Shown: positions 46,583 through 55,243 of the stretch, piece after piece
Layout: every line of letters begins with the position of its first letter
Position numbering within the stretch: the stretch's first letter is position 1
From: PALSA-612 sp963791225
GTDB lineage: Bacteria > Actinomycetota > Thermoleophilia > Gaiellales > Gaiellaceae
Direction of reading: 5' to 3'
Length of the DNA stretch: 64,000 nt
Assembly (NCBI GenBank): GCA_963791225.1
Contig: CAWBRV010000003.1
Span: 1,364,001-1,428,000, forward strand
Made by a program: the position numbers and the translations under genes
The notes under the pieces: model-generated
What the model was told of the DNA's origin: nothing
The model's input: only the letters and a program-made list of their open reading frames with translations
The model's database searches: none

Positions 46583-46749
46583 AAGGCCCGTACGGCGCCA
46601 CCATCGTCGTCATCAGCTGCCTGTTCGTCGGCATCGGCATCGGGCTGATCGTCCAGACGGCACGCCTCGGCGGCGGGATCGGCTATGTGATCGGCCTGCT
46701 CTTCGTCGCGCTCGGGATCGGACGCCTGTACCTGCAGCGGCGGCGTTAG
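46579..46749 (+). CDS. 56-residue two-helix membrane protein
   Basis: The frame starting GTG at 46579 encodes 56 residues and ends at 46749. Residues 7-24 (TIVVISCLFVGIGIGLIV) and 31-48 (GGIGYVIGLLFVALGIGR) are hydrophobic with an arginine-rich end (LYLQRRR). It overlaps the stop of the first APC gene by 4 nt and ends 28 nt before the second. It may be a small subunit or stabiliser of the neighbouring permeases; no family is recognised. Confidence 0.65.
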   Translation: MKGPYGATIVVISCLFVGIGIGLIVQTARLGGGIGYVIGLLFVALGIGRLYLQRRR

Positions 46750-46777
46750 TCGCCGGACGAACCACTAGGCTCCGCGC

Positions 46778-48670
46778 GTGGCCCGGAAGCTCCCCGCCCT
46801 CGAGCGCGTCCTGGGTGCACCCGCGCTGTTCTCGGTTGCCTACGGCGAGATCGCCTCCTCGATCTACGTCGCCCTCGGGATCGTGGCCGCGAAAGCGCTC
46901 GGGCTGACGCCGGTCGTCCTCGTCGCCGTCGGGATCCTCTTCCTCGTCATCTCGCTGTCCTACGCGGAGGGCACGTCGGCGATCCCGGAGACCGGCGGCG
47001 CCGCCACTTTCGTACGGAAGGCGTTCAACGACCTCGCCGGCTTCATGACGGGCTGGGTGCTCTTCCTCGACTACCTGATCGTCATGGCCCTGTCGGCGCT
47101 GTTCCTGCCCCACTACCTCGCGGGGGCGTTCCAGGTGAGTGCGCTCGACCGCGAGCCGTGGGACGAGATCGTCGCCGTCTGCGCGATCGCGGGGGTCGGC
47201 CTCATCCGCCTCGTCCGGCGCCCGGGCTTCTACACGATCGGGATCGTCGTCGCCACCCTCGACGTGCTCACGCAACTCCTGCTCCTCGGCTTCGGCTTCG
47301 TGTTCCTGGCGACGCCCGGGGCGCTCACGCACGGGCTCGACCTCGGTACGAGCCCGTCCTGGCACTCGCTGCTCTTCGCCCTGCCGCTCGCGATGCTCGC
47401 TTTCACCGGCCTCGAGACGGTGGCGAACATGGCCGAGGAGGCACGCCGGCCGGGCGTCGACCTGCCTCGTAGCGTGTTCACGGCCATCGCCGTCGTCGTG
47501 GTCGTCTACGTCGCGATCGCGTACATCGGCCTCTCGGCCTATCCGGTCGAGAACGGGCAGACGGAGCTCGGCACGGTCTGGCTGAAGGCGCCGATGATCG
47601 GGATCGCCGAGGCGTTGCACGGCCACGTGGCCTCCGCCGTGGTCGCAGCCGTCCGCGCGTTCGTGGGCGTGTCGGGCGCCCTGATCCTGCTCGCGAGCGT
47701 CGCGACCGCGCTCTCCGGGATCGGTCGGCTCGCGTACTCGCTCGGCGAGCACGGGATGCTCCCGCGCGCGTTCGGGCGCCTCGGCCGCCGCACCCACATC
47801 GCGCCGGAGTCGATCGTGGCCGCGGTCGCCATGTCGGTCACGCTCCTCGTGGTCGTCAACGCGGCCGTCGGCAACCCGGTCATCTTCCTCGCCAGCCTCT
47901 TCAGCTTCGGCGTCCTGCTCGCCTTCATCGCCGCGCAGGTGGCGGTGCTGCGGCTCCGCGTGACGGCGCCGGACCTGCCGCGCCCGTACCGGGTGCCGCT
48001 CGACGTGCGTATTCGCGGGCACACGCTGCCGCTGCCGACGATCATCGGCCTCCTCGGGACGCTGACCGTGTTCGTGATCTCGATGGTCACGCATCCGGGC
48101 GCGCGCTACGCCGGACCGGCCTGGCTCGCGGGCGGCCTCGTCGTCTTCTACCTCGTCCGCCGGGCGCGCGGCGAAGGCCTGCTCCAGGCCGTCGCCTCGC
48201 CGGACGAGCAGGAGCTCTCGGAGCCCGAGATCGGCAGGATCCTCGTGCCGATGAAGATCGGCCAGATCGGCGAGGAGATGCTCGCGACGGCGATCAAGCT
48301 CGCCCAGGAGCGCGGATCGTCGGTCGAGGCGCTGCACGTGATCCGCGTGCCGCTCGACGCGCCCATCGACGAGCCGGTCGAGCAGGCAGAGCTGCGCGCG
48401 GCGGAGTCGCTCGAGGAGGCCCGCGCCCTCGGGGCAGAGAACGGCGTCGATGTGGTCGGCGAGACGGTCCGTGCCCGCTCGATCGGGGAGGCGATCGTCC
48501 ACGAGGCACGCCGCCGCGACGCCGACCTGATCGTGCTCGGCTCGGCTCCACGCTGGCGACGGCAGTCGCGCTTCTTCTCGCCGACGGTCGAGTACGTGCT
48601 CCGGCGCGCACCCTGCGAGGTGCTCGTCGTCGCGTTCCCACGGGGTGTCCTCGACGAGGAAGAGGAATAG
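46778..48670 (+). CDS. second APC-family permease with C-terminal universal-stress domain
   Basis: A 630-residue paralogue of the upstream permease with the same order of domains: APC helices to about residue 465 (GAPALFSVAYGEIASSIYVA) and a UspA domain to the end (ILVPMKIGQIGEEMLATAI, ATP-binding-like LIVLGSAPRW). TAGGCT at 46766-46771 lies 6 nt before the GTG, so it has its own leaderless promoter although it is close to the gene before. Substrate unknown. Confidence 0.88.
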   Translation: MARKLPALERVLGAPALFSVAYGEIASSIYVALGIVAAKALGLTPVVLVAVGILFLVISLSYAEGTSAIPETGGAATFVRKAFNDLAGFMTGWVLFLDYLIVMALSALFLPHYLAGAFQVSALDREPWDEIVAVCAIAGVGLIRLVRRPGFYTIGIVVATLDVLTQLLLLGFGFVFLATPGALTHGLDLGTSPSWHSLLFALPLAMLAFTGLETVANMAEEARRPGVDLPRSVFTAIAVVVVVYVAIAYIGLSAYPVENGQTELGTVWLKAPMIGIAEALHGHVASAVVAAVRAFVGVSGALILLASVATALSGIGRLAYSLGEHGMLPRAFGRLGRRTHIAPESIVAAVAMSVTLLVVVNAAVGNPVIFLASLFSFGVLLAFIAAQVAVLRLRVTAPDLPRPYRVPLDVRIRGHTLPLPTIIGLLGTLTVFVISMVTHPGARYAGPAWLAGGLVVFYLVRRARGEGLLQAVASPDEQELSEPEIGRILVPMKIGQIGEEMLATAIKLAQERGSSVEALHVIRVPLDAPIDEPVEQAELRAAESLEEARALGAENGVDVVGETVRARSIGEAIVHEARRRDADLIVLGSAPRWRRQSRFFSPTVEYVLRRAPCEVLVVAFPRGVLDEEEE

Positions 48671-48675
48671 GCTCG

Positions 48676-48996
48676 ATGCTCACTCCCGAGCAGGCGCGGC
48701 AGTTCGCGCTCGACCTGCCCGACGCGGTCGAGCAGGATCATCACGGCCGGCCCTCGTTTCGCGTCGGCGGCAAGATCTTCGCGACCCTGTGGGACGAGGA
48801 GCAGATGAACGTGATGCTCGACGAGGGCGGAGTCATGACCGCGGTCCACGCCGAGCCCGAAACGTGTGCAGAGGTCTGGTGGGGCAAGCGGCTCGCCGCG
48901 GTGCGCGTGGATCTCAGTCGTGCCGACGCGGAACTGCTCGTAGGCCTGCTCGCGGACGCGTGGGAGGGCAAGTCGGGCCGGTTGCTCTCGAGCTGA
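48676..48996 (+). CDS. MmcQ/YjbR family protein
   Basis: A 106-residue protein of the YjbR (DUF419) fold: FALDLPDAVEQDHHGRPSFR near the start, then GGKIFATLWDEEQMNVM and WWGKRLAAVRVDL. The family has a CyaY-like fold and unknown function, often implicated in DNA-binding. It starts 5 nt after the second permease, so it is part of the same transcript. Confidence 0.85.
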   Translation: MLTPEQARQFALDLPDAVEQDHHGRPSFRVGGKIFATLWDEEQMNVMLDEGGVMTAVHAEPETCAEVWWGKRLAAVRVDLSRADAELLVGLLADAWEGKSGRLLSS

Positions 48997-49040
48997 TCTG
49001 CGGGCGGGTCCCGAGGGCTGGTCCGCGCTAGGCTGAGCAG

Positions 49041-49472
49041 ATGAAGGCAATCGTGATCGGCTGCGGGCGCGTCGGCTCGGCCGTCGCCAGGCGTCTCGAC
49101 GGCGAGGGCTGGGAAGTGACCGCGATCGACGAGAAGGAAGAGGCGCTGGCGCGGCTCGGGGGCGAATGGCGCGGCGGCTTCGTCGTCGGTCACGGCATGG
49201 ACGAGCGCGTGCTCCGCGAGGCCGGGATCGCCGAGACCGACGCGGTCGTCGTGGCCACGGACGGGGACAACACGAACCTCGTCGTCGCGCAGGTGGCGCA
49301 GAAGCGCTACGGCATCGACTGCGTCGTCGTCCGCGTGCTCGACCCGGCACGGGCCGAGTTCTACGCCGCGCGCGGGCTGCGCACGATCTGCCCCACCTCG
49401 ACCGCGATCGACGTGCTCACTGACGCGGTTCGCGCGTGCGAGGTGCCGGTGGTCCAGGAAGGCGCGATCTAG
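49041..49472 (+). CDS. TrkA-N domain potassium-uptake regulator
   Basis: A 143-residue RCK domain (TrkA-N only). VIGCGRVGSAVARRL is the GxGxxG dinucleotide loop and AIDEKEEAL carries the acidic residue for NAD binding. Later VVATDGDNTNLVVAQVAQKR is typical. It lacks the TrkA-C half, which is present in the next gene; the two genes abut (stop 49472, start 49473) and probably form a hetero-oligomeric gating ring. TAGGCT at 49029-49034 lies 6 nt before the ATG. Confidence 0.88.
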   Translation: MKAIVIGCGRVGSAVARRLDGEGWEVTAIDEKEEALARLGGEWRGGFVVGHGMDERVLREAGIAETDAVVVATDGDNTNLVVAQVAQKRYGIDCVVVRVLDPARAEFYAARGLRTICPTSTAIDVLTDAVRACEVPVVQEGAI

Positions 49473-50138
49473 ATGTACGTGATCGTGGCGGGCGGAGGCA
49501 AGGTCGGCGCCAACCTGGCGCGCAGCCTCATCGGCATGAAGCACGAGGTGACGATGATCGAGCAGCGCGCCGACCGGTTCGAGATGCTCGAGGAGGAGTT
49601 CGAGCATCAGGTGCAGCTCGGTGACGCGACCGAGGTGTTCGTGCTCGAGCAGGCCGGGATCGCGCGGCCGCCGGACATCATGATCGCGACGACCGGCGAC
49701 GACGAGGACAACATCATCATCTGCCAGCTCGCCCGCGAGAAGTACGCCGTGCCGAAGGTGATCGCGCGCGTCAACGATCCGCGCAACCAGCCGCACTTCG
49801 ACCTGCTCGGCATCTCGCCCACGGTCTGCGCGACGCTCAGCCTGCTCGCACTCGTCGAGCACGAGGTGCCCGAGCACGAGCTCGTCCACCTGCTCGAGCT
49901 GCGCAAGGAGAACCTCGAGATCGTCGAGGTGCAGATCGTCGAGGGCTCACCCTGTGTCGGCAAGTCGGTCGACGGGATCGCCCTGCCTGCCGGCTCGCAG
50001 CTGATCTCCGTCGTCCGCAACGGCCAGGCGAAGATCGCCGATGGCGACACGACGCTCGAGCCCGGCGACCAGGTGCTCGCGATCCTCGAGCCCGGCAAGA
50101 CCGACGAGCTCAAGCGCGTGCTGCTCACCAAGCGCTAG
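49473..50138 (+). CDS. TrkA-N/TrkA-C potassium-uptake regulator
   Basis: A 221-residue RCK protein: TrkA-N domain (IVAGGGKVGANLARSL near residue 4, MIEQRADRFEML) and TrkA-C domain from about 140 (LEIVEVQIVEGSPCVGKSVD, then LEPGDQVLAILEPG). It follows directly on the TrkA-N gene. Together they should be the cytoplasmic regulator ring of a potassium channel or the APC permeases upstream; no TrkH/KtrB membrane subunit is in the window, so the partner is open. Confidence 0.88.
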   Translation: MYVIVAGGGKVGANLARSLIGMKHEVTMIEQRADRFEMLEEEFEHQVQLGDATEVFVLEQAGIARPPDIMIATTGDDEDNIIICQLAREKYAVPKVIARVNDPRNQPHFDLLGISPTVCATLSLLALVEHEVPEHELVHLLELRKENLEIVEVQIVEGSPCVGKSVDGIALPAGSQLISVVRNGQAKIADGDTTLEPGDQVLAILEPGKTDELKRVLLTKR

Positions 50139-50143
50139 AGGTC

Positions 50144-51583
50144 GTGCGCGCCCGGAACGCCGTCCTGCTCGCGCTCGTCGCGGCGGCGGCCGCCATGCTT
50201 GCCGCGGTCTCGTCTGGCTCGAGCGCGGTGAAGCTCGGCGGCGACTGGACGCGGTTCGGCTACGTCGCGTCGCGCTCGTCGGCCGGCCCCACCCGGACCG
50301 GGATCACGGCCGAGAACCTCGGACGCCTGCGCCGCGGACGGACCGCGCTCGGCGGCACGGCGGACTCCTCTGCGGTCTACGCCCGCGGCGTGCGCGCCGC
50401 GGGCAAATTGCGCGACGCCCTCTTTCTGACGACGAGCTACGGCAAGGCAGTGGCGGTCGACGCCTCGAGCGGCCGCGTCATCTGGACGTTCACGCCGGCG
50501 GGCTACTCGGGCTGGGCCGGAAGCGCTCAGATCACGAACTCCTCGCCGCTCGTCGGCCCCTCGCGCCGCTTCGTGTACACGGCTTCCCCGGACGGGAAGA
50601 TCCACAAGCTCGCGATCGCGACCGGCCGCGAGGCGAGCGGCTGGCCCGTCACGATCACGCTGCTCTCGACCCGGGAGAAGATCGGCCCCCCGCTCAACTA
50701 CTCGCGCGGGCTCCTGCTGGCCGCGACCGGCGGTTACATCGGCGATGCGCCGCCGTACCAGGGCCACGTCGTCGCCGTCGACCCGGACTCGGGGAAGGTC
50801 GTCCACGTCTGGAACTCGCTCTGCAGCGACCGCCACAAGCTGATCGAGCCGGCCACCTGCCCCGAGAGCGATTCCGCGATCTGGGCCCGCGCCGGCGTCG
50901 TCGTCGAGCCCGGGACAGGCAGGCTCCTCGTCGCCACCGGCAACGCGGCCTTCGACGGCAAGCGCTACTGGGGCGACAGCGTGCTCGAGCTCTCGCCCGA
51001 CGCGGGCACGCTCCTGCAGAACTGGACGCCCACGGACCAGGCATCGCTCGACTCGGGCGACGTCGACCTCGGCTCGACCGCGCCGGCGCTGCTCGGCAAC
51101 GGGCTCGCGGTGCAGAGCGGCAAGGACGGGAGGATGCGGCTCCTGGACCTGACGAAGCTGAACGGCAGGGGCGGCGCCGGTCCGGTCACGGGCGGCGAGC
51201 TGCAGACCATCTCGACGCCGAGCGGCGGCGGTCTCTTCTCGGCCCCGGCCGTGTGGCGGAACGGCGGCAAGACGTGGCTGTTCGTGTCCGACTTCGGCGC
51301 CACGGCCGCCTACGTCCTCCAGGGAAGGCGTCTGGCGCAGGTCTGGCGCTCGCCGCACGCGGGGACGAGCCCGGTCGTCGCGGGCGGCCTGCTCTACGTC
51401 TACGACCCGGGCGGCAGCCTCGACGTCTACGTGCCGACGACCGGCAAGCTTCTCGTCTCGCTCGACGCGGGTCGTGGGCACTGGTCGAGCCCGATCGTCA
51501 CCGACGGTCGGATCGTGCTGCCGGTCGGCGACGCGAACGACCACGACCTGCACGGCACGCTCGACGTCTGGCGCCTTCCCTAG
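50144..51583 (+). CDS. secreted PQQ-like beta-propeller protein
   Basis: A 479-residue exported protein: a signal peptide to about residue 27 and then a PQQ-type quinoprotein-like eight-bladed propeller (repeated A-DA-SG---W and T-DGKIHKLA-ATG patterns, such as KAVAVDASSGRVIWTFTPAG). No PQQ-contacting residues are certain. It may be a pyrroloquinoline-type dehydrogenase or a structural propeller. It begins 5 nt after the TrkA gene. Confidence 0.78.
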   Translation: MRARNAVLLALVAAAAAMLAAVSSGSSAVKLGGDWTRFGYVASRSSAGPTRTGITAENLGRLRRGRTALGGTADSSAVYARGVRAAGKLRDALFLTTSYGKAVAVDASSGRVIWTFTPAGYSGWAGSAQITNSSPLVGPSRRFVYTASPDGKIHKLAIATGREASGWPVTITLLSTREKIGPPLNYSRGLLLAATGGYIGDAPPYQGHVVAVDPDSGKVVHVWNSLCSDRHKLIEPATCPESDSAIWARAGVVVEPGTGRLLVATGNAAFDGKRYWGDSVLELSPDAGTLLQNWTPTDQASLDSGDVDLGSTAPALLGNGLAVQSGKDGRMRLLDLTKLNGRGGAGPVTGGELQTISTPSGGGLFSAPAVWRNGGKTWLFVSDFGATAAYVLQGRRLAQVWRSPHAGTSPVVAGGLLYVYDPGGSLDVYVPTTGKLLVSLDAGRGHWSSPIVTDGRIVLPVGDANDHDLHGTLDVWRLP

Positions 51584-52083
51584 CCGCGGCGGAGCGCCAT
51601 CGCCCTGATCGGGTCGCCGACGACAACCAGTTGGCCCGCCGGGACAGCGATGCGGCAGTGTGGGTGTGGGGCACTCTTGTCGGGCGAGTTCGGGACGCAG
51701 TGCGCCGCCTTGCGATAGAGCGCGCGCGCTGCGGAGAGCGGATCGCCGATCCGCACGATCTTCAGCGTCCGTGCGGCCGGATCGTCGGTCAGGATCGAGA
51801 CGACATGGCCGTTGCGCAATCTCACCGACAGGTGCGGATAGACGATCAGCCGCGGCACGTAATTCGGGCCGAGGTCCTTCCCTAACCTCGGCTTGCCCAG
51901 CGCCCCCACCACATTCTCTAGCGTCTCGCCGAGGACGACGCTCCCGATCCGGCCGTTCACCTCGTCGATCTGGACGATCCGCGACGGCTTCGTGGAGCCC
52001 TGCGTCGCGAGGCCGACCCCGGCGACGATCGACCCGGCGACCACGGCGATCGTGACGAGGATCGCCGTCTGCCGGCTCGTCAT
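51580..52083 (-). CDS. exported or membrane-anchored hypothetical protein
   Basis: A 167-residue protein with one N-terminal hydrophobic segment (about residues 7-27, ILVTIAVVAGSIVAGVGLAT) and a soluble rest with strand-like pieces (IGSVVLGETLENVVGALGKP, YVPRLIVYPHLSVRLRNGHV). The pattern of a small lipoprotein-like beta-domain, perhaps a BamE/SmpA-like fold, is suggestive only. It overlaps the upstream coiled-coil gene by 4 nt (ATGA) and the end of the convergent propeller gene by 4 nt. Confidence 0.6.
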   Translation of the reverse strand: MTSRQTAILVTIAVVAGSIVAGVGLATQGSTKPSRIVQIDEVNGRIGSVVLGETLENVVGALGKPRLGKDLGPNYVPRLIVYPHLSVRLRNGHVVSILTDDPAARTLKIVRIGDPLSAARALYRKAAHCVPNSPDKSAPHPHCRIAVPAGQLVVVGDPIRAMALRRG

Positions 52084-52301
52084 CCGGTGCGGCGGCGCCT
52101 GACCTGCGGGCCCTGCTGGCCGAGCGCGGCGTAGGCGAGCGCCTGCAGCGACTCGTTCAGCGAGCGGAGCTCGTGAACCACAGGGGCGAGGTTGTCGCCC
52201 GCGTCGAGCCGCCGGTTCAGCCCCCGCAACTCGGCGGTGAGTGCGTCGAGCCGCTCGAGCAGGGCGTCGAGCTGCCGGTCGCCGACTTCCTTGGGCTCCA
52301 T
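52080..52301 (-). CDS. small coiled-coil protein
   Basis: A 73-residue, highly charged helical protein (QLDALLERLDALTAELRGLN, heptad pattern throughout) with no membrane segment. It is divergent from the cobalamin riboswitch of btuF, 32 nt away, and overlaps the downstream anchored protein by 4 nt. No family is recognised; a scaffold role for its partner is possible. Confidence 0.55.
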   Translation of the reverse strand: MEPKEVGDRQLDALLERLDALTAELRGLNRRLDAGDNLAPVVHELRSLNESLQALAYAALGQQGPQVRRRRTG

Positions 52302-52332
52302 CGATACCGATGATAGGCTCGCGCGACATACC

Positions 52333-52474
52333 GGCGAGCGGTTAGGGAACCCGGTGCAAGTCCGGGACGGTCCCGCCGCTGTGAGGGGAGATGCCCTCCG
52401 CCACGACGCCACTGGCCGCAAGGCCGGGAAGGCGGCGGAGGGGGAGCCCCGAGTCAGAAGACCTGTCGCTCGCC
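52333..52474 (+). promoter_or_regulatory. cobalamin riboswitch
   Basis: The class-defining elements are all visible: GGTGCAAGTCCGGGACGGTC near 52352, GCCACTG (52408-52414, the B12 box), GCCGGGAAGGC near 52422 and AGTCAGAAGACCTG at 52452. The closing stem P1 is perfect: GGCGAGCG (52333-52340) pairs with CGCTCGCC (52467-52474). It lies 34 nt before the btuF GTG, with AAGGAGGA at 52495-52502 as ribosome-binding site. Binding of adenosylcobalamin should hide this site and repress the transporter. Confidence 0.95.
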
Positions 52475-52508
52475 GACACTCGAACCCCTCGCGGAAGGAG
52501 GATTCGTC

Positions 52509-53369
52509 GTGAAGCACCTTCTCGCAACGCTCCTGGCGGCGCTTGCCGTCGGACTTGCCGCGTCGACCGTGTCGGCGCACGTCCACGGGACGGCGGCCGC
52601 TGTTCCCCACCGGATCGTCTCGCTGTCGCCGACGGCCACCGAGACCCTGTTCGCGATCGGCGCCGGCAAGCAGGTGATCGCCGTCGACAACCAGTCCGAC
52701 TACCCGAAGTCGGCGCCGAAGACGAGCCTGTCCGGCTTCACCCCGAATGTCGAGGCCGTCGTCGCCTACCACCCCGATTTGGTCGTGATCTCGTACTCGC
52801 CCAAGGACTTCGCCGGCGCGCTCGCGAAGGCTCACATCCGGGTGCTGCTGCAGCCGTTCGCCACGACGTTCAAGGACGCGTACGCGCAGATGCTGCAGCT
52901 CGGGAGGGTCACCGGGCACGTGGAGGAGGCGACGGCTCGTGTCGCATGGATGAAGGCGCGGATCGCGAAGCTCGTCGCCTCGGTGCCGAAGCGGGCGCTG
53001 TCCGTCTACGACGAGCTGTCGCCCGACTACTACTCGGCGACGGGGGCGTCGATCATCGGCGAGATCTTCAAGCTCTTCGGCCTGAAGAACATCGCCGATG
53101 CGGCGCCGGGCGCGGGCTCTTCCGGCGCCGTGCAGCTCTCGGCCGAGTACATCGTCAGCTCGAGCCCCGACCTGATCGTCCTCGCCGACACTCGTTGCTG
53201 CGGCCAGAGCCGGGCGAAGGTCTCGCAGCGGGCGGGGTGGGGGACGATCGCGGCGGTGAAGAAGGGCGCAATCGCGGTGATCGACGACTCGATCGCCTCG
53301 CGCTGGGGACCGCGGCTCGTCAACTTCGTGAACGCGGTCGCGAGCGCGCTCAAGACGACCAACAGGTAA
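52509..53369 (+). CDS. btuF: cobalamin ABC transporter substrate-binding protein
   Basis: A 286-residue periplasmic-binding protein of the FepB/BtuF helical-backbone class: a signal peptide to about residue 23, then RIVSLSPTATETLFAIGAG near 35, VVAYHPDLVVISYSPKD near 85 and ASRWGPRLVNFVNAVA near 265. The riboswitch upstream supports vitamin B12 as ligand rather than heme or siderophore. It begins an operon with btuC and btuD. Confidence 0.92.
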   Translation: MKHLLATLLAALAVGLAASTVSAHVHGTAAAVPHRIVSLSPTATETLFAIGAGKQVIAVDNQSDYPKSAPKTSLSGFTPNVEAVVAYHPDLVVISYSPKDFAGALAKAHIRVLLQPFATTFKDAYAQMLQLGRVTGHVEEATARVAWMKARIAKLVASVPKRALSVYDELSPDYYSATGASIIGEIFKLFGLKNIADAAPGAGSSGAVQLSAEYIVSSSPDLIVLADTRCCGQSRAKVSQRAGWGTIAAVKKGAIAVIDDSIASRWGPRLVNFVNAVASALKTTNR

Positions 53370-53379
53370 CCGAGCACTG

Positions 53380-54465
53380 ATGGCGCAAGCCGCGAAGCTG
53401 CCGCTGACCGAGTCCGCGAGGGTGGATGCGCGGCGTCTGCGTGTTCACGGCCGCACGTGGGCGTGGGTGGGAGGCGGCGTCGCGTTCGCGCTGGCGGCGG
53501 CGATCGTCGGTGTCGCGGTCGGCCCGGCCCCGATCGGAGTCGGCTCGATCGTCGAGTCGGCAGCCTCCCACCTGCCCTTGATCGGTGTCCACTCGCATCT
53601 GTCCGCGTCGGACTCGGCGATCGTCTGGCAGCTCCGGTTGCCGAGAGTGGTGCTCGGCCTGATCGTGGGCGCGATGCTCTCCTGCGCGGGCGCGACCTAC
53701 CAGGGCGTCTTCCGGAATCCGCTCGTCGATCCGTACCTCCTCGGCATCGCGGCCGGAGCCGGGCTTGGCGCGACGCTCATGATCGCCTACGCGCCCGGGG
53801 AGGCGTTCAACGGCGACCTGCTCCCGGTCGTGGCCTTCGCAGGCGGCTCGCTGGCGGTCGTGATCGCCTACGCCATCGGTCGCACGAGCTCACGTGGCAC
53901 TGCCACCCTGGTGCTTGCAGGCGTGACCGTGACCGCGTTCCTGACGGCGATCCAGACCTTCATCCAGCAGCAGCATGCGGCCACGCTGCAGCCCGTCTAC
54001 TCGTGGATCCTCGGCAGCCTCGACACCGCCGGCTGGCACGACGTCGTCCTGATCCTGCCCTACGCCGTCCTCAGCGCCTCCGTGCTCCTGCTCCACCGGC
54101 GCGTGCTCGACGTGATGACACTCGGGGACGAGGAGGCCTCGGCGCTCGGGCTCAGCGTGGGCCGGGTCCGCCTGTTGCTGGTGGCGGCCGCGACGCTCGG
54201 CACGGCCGCTGCCGTCGCCGTGGCCGGGCTGATCGGCTTCCTCGGCATCATCGTCCCGCACTTCGTCAGGCTCGTCGCCGGCGGGAGCTACCGGACCGTG
54301 CTCCCGCTCTCGCTCCTCGTCGGCGGCGGTTTCCTCGTCCTCTGCGACGTGCTGGCGCGGACGATCGTCTCGCCGGGGGAGCTGCCGATCGGCGTCGTCA
54401 CGGCGTTTTTCGGCGCACCGTTCTTCGCCGTCGTGCTGCGGACGAGCAAGAGCGTGGGGCCGTGA
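53380..54465 (+). CDS. btuC: cobalamin ABC transporter permease (FecCD family)
   Basis: A 361-residue permease with about 10 helices of the BtuC/FecCD type. LIVGAMLSCAGATYQGVFRN and PLVDPYLLGIAAGAGLGAT near residue 90-125 are the family motif, and GLIGFLGIIVPHFVRL near 285 is the coupling helix that contacts the ATPase. It starts 10 nt after btuF and overlaps btuD by 4 nt (GTGA). Confidence 0.93.
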   Translation: MAQAAKLPLTESARVDARRLRVHGRTWAWVGGGVAFALAAAIVGVAVGPAPIGVGSIVESAASHLPLIGVHSHLSASDSAIVWQLRLPRVVLGLIVGAMLSCAGATYQGVFRNPLVDPYLLGIAAGAGLGATLMIAYAPGEAFNGDLLPVVAFAGGSLAVVIAYAIGRTSSRGTATLVLAGVTVTAFLTAIQTFIQQQHAATLQPVYSWILGSLDTAGWHDVVLILPYAVLSASVLLLHRRVLDVMTLGDEEASALGLSVGRVRLLLVAAATLGTAAAVAVAGLIGFLGIIVPHFVRLVAGGSYRTVLPLSLLVGGGFLVLCDVLARTIVSPGELPIGVVTAFFGAPFFAVVLRTSKSVGP

Positions 54466-55238
54466 CGGCGCTCGCATTGCGAGACCTGTCGGTCGACCTC
54501 GGCGGGTCGCGGATCCTCGACGGCATCACTGGGTCGGTCGGGGCGGGGGAGTGGGTGACGGTGATCGGGCCGAACGGCGCCGGCAAGAGCACGCTGCTTC
54601 GCGCCGTCGCCGGGCTCGTCCCGCGGGAGGGCGCCGTGGAGATCCGCGGCGACGACGGGGCCACGCTCGGCCGGCGCGAGCTGGCGCGCCGCGTCGCGCT
54701 CGTCCCGCAGCTCCCCGAGCTGCCGCCGGGCATGACCGTCGCCGAGTACGTGCTGCTCGGTCGCACGCCGCACCTCGGCTACCTCGCTCGCGAGAGCGGG
54801 CACGATCTCGACGTCGCGGACGCGGCCCTCGCGCGCCTCGATCTGCTCGACTTCGCGTCGCGACGGCTCGGGACGCTCAGCGGTGGCGAGCGCCAGCGGG
54901 CGGTGCTCGCGCGCGCGTTCGCGCAGCAGGCGCCGATCCTGCTCCTCGACGAGCCGACGAGCGCCCTCGACATCGGCCGTGGCCAGCAGGCGCTCGAGCT
55001 CGTCGATGCCCTCCGCCGAGAGGCCGGGCTGACCGTGTTCGCCGCGATGCACGACCTGACGCTCGCCGGGCAGTACGCCGACCGGCTGCTGCTGCTCGAC
55101 GGCGGCCGCATCGTCGCCGCGGGCCTCGTCGACGACGTGCTCGAGGACGAGCTGATCTCGCGCCATTACGGCGCCTCTGTGCGTGTGCTGCGAGACGATG
55201 ACGGGTCGGTCGTCGTAGTCCCCGTTCGGCGAGGATAG
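54462..55238 (+). CDS. btuD: cobalamin ABC transporter ATP-binding protein
   Basis: A 258-residue ATPase: Walker A GPNGAGKST near residue 37, Q-loop in LVPQLPELPPGMTV, signature LSGGERQRAVLARAF near 140, Walker B LLLDEPTSALD near 162 and the switch His in MHDLTLA near 195. It powers BtuCF. Start GTG at 54462 overlaps btuC. The whole btuFCD operon is downstream of the riboswitch at 52333. Confidence 0.95.
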   Translation: MTALALRDLSVDLGGSRILDGITGSVGAGEWVTVIGPNGAGKSTLLRAVAGLVPREGAVEIRGDDGATLGRRELARRVALVPQLPELPPGMTVAEYVLLGRTPHLGYLARESGHDLDVADAALARLDLLDFASRRLGTLSGGERQRAVLARAFAQQAPILLLDEPTSALDIGRGQQALELVDALRREAGLTVFAAMHDLTLAGQYADRLLLLDGGRIVAAGLVDDVLEDELISRHYGASVRVLRDDDGSVVVVPVRRG

Positions 55239-55243
55239 GTCCT

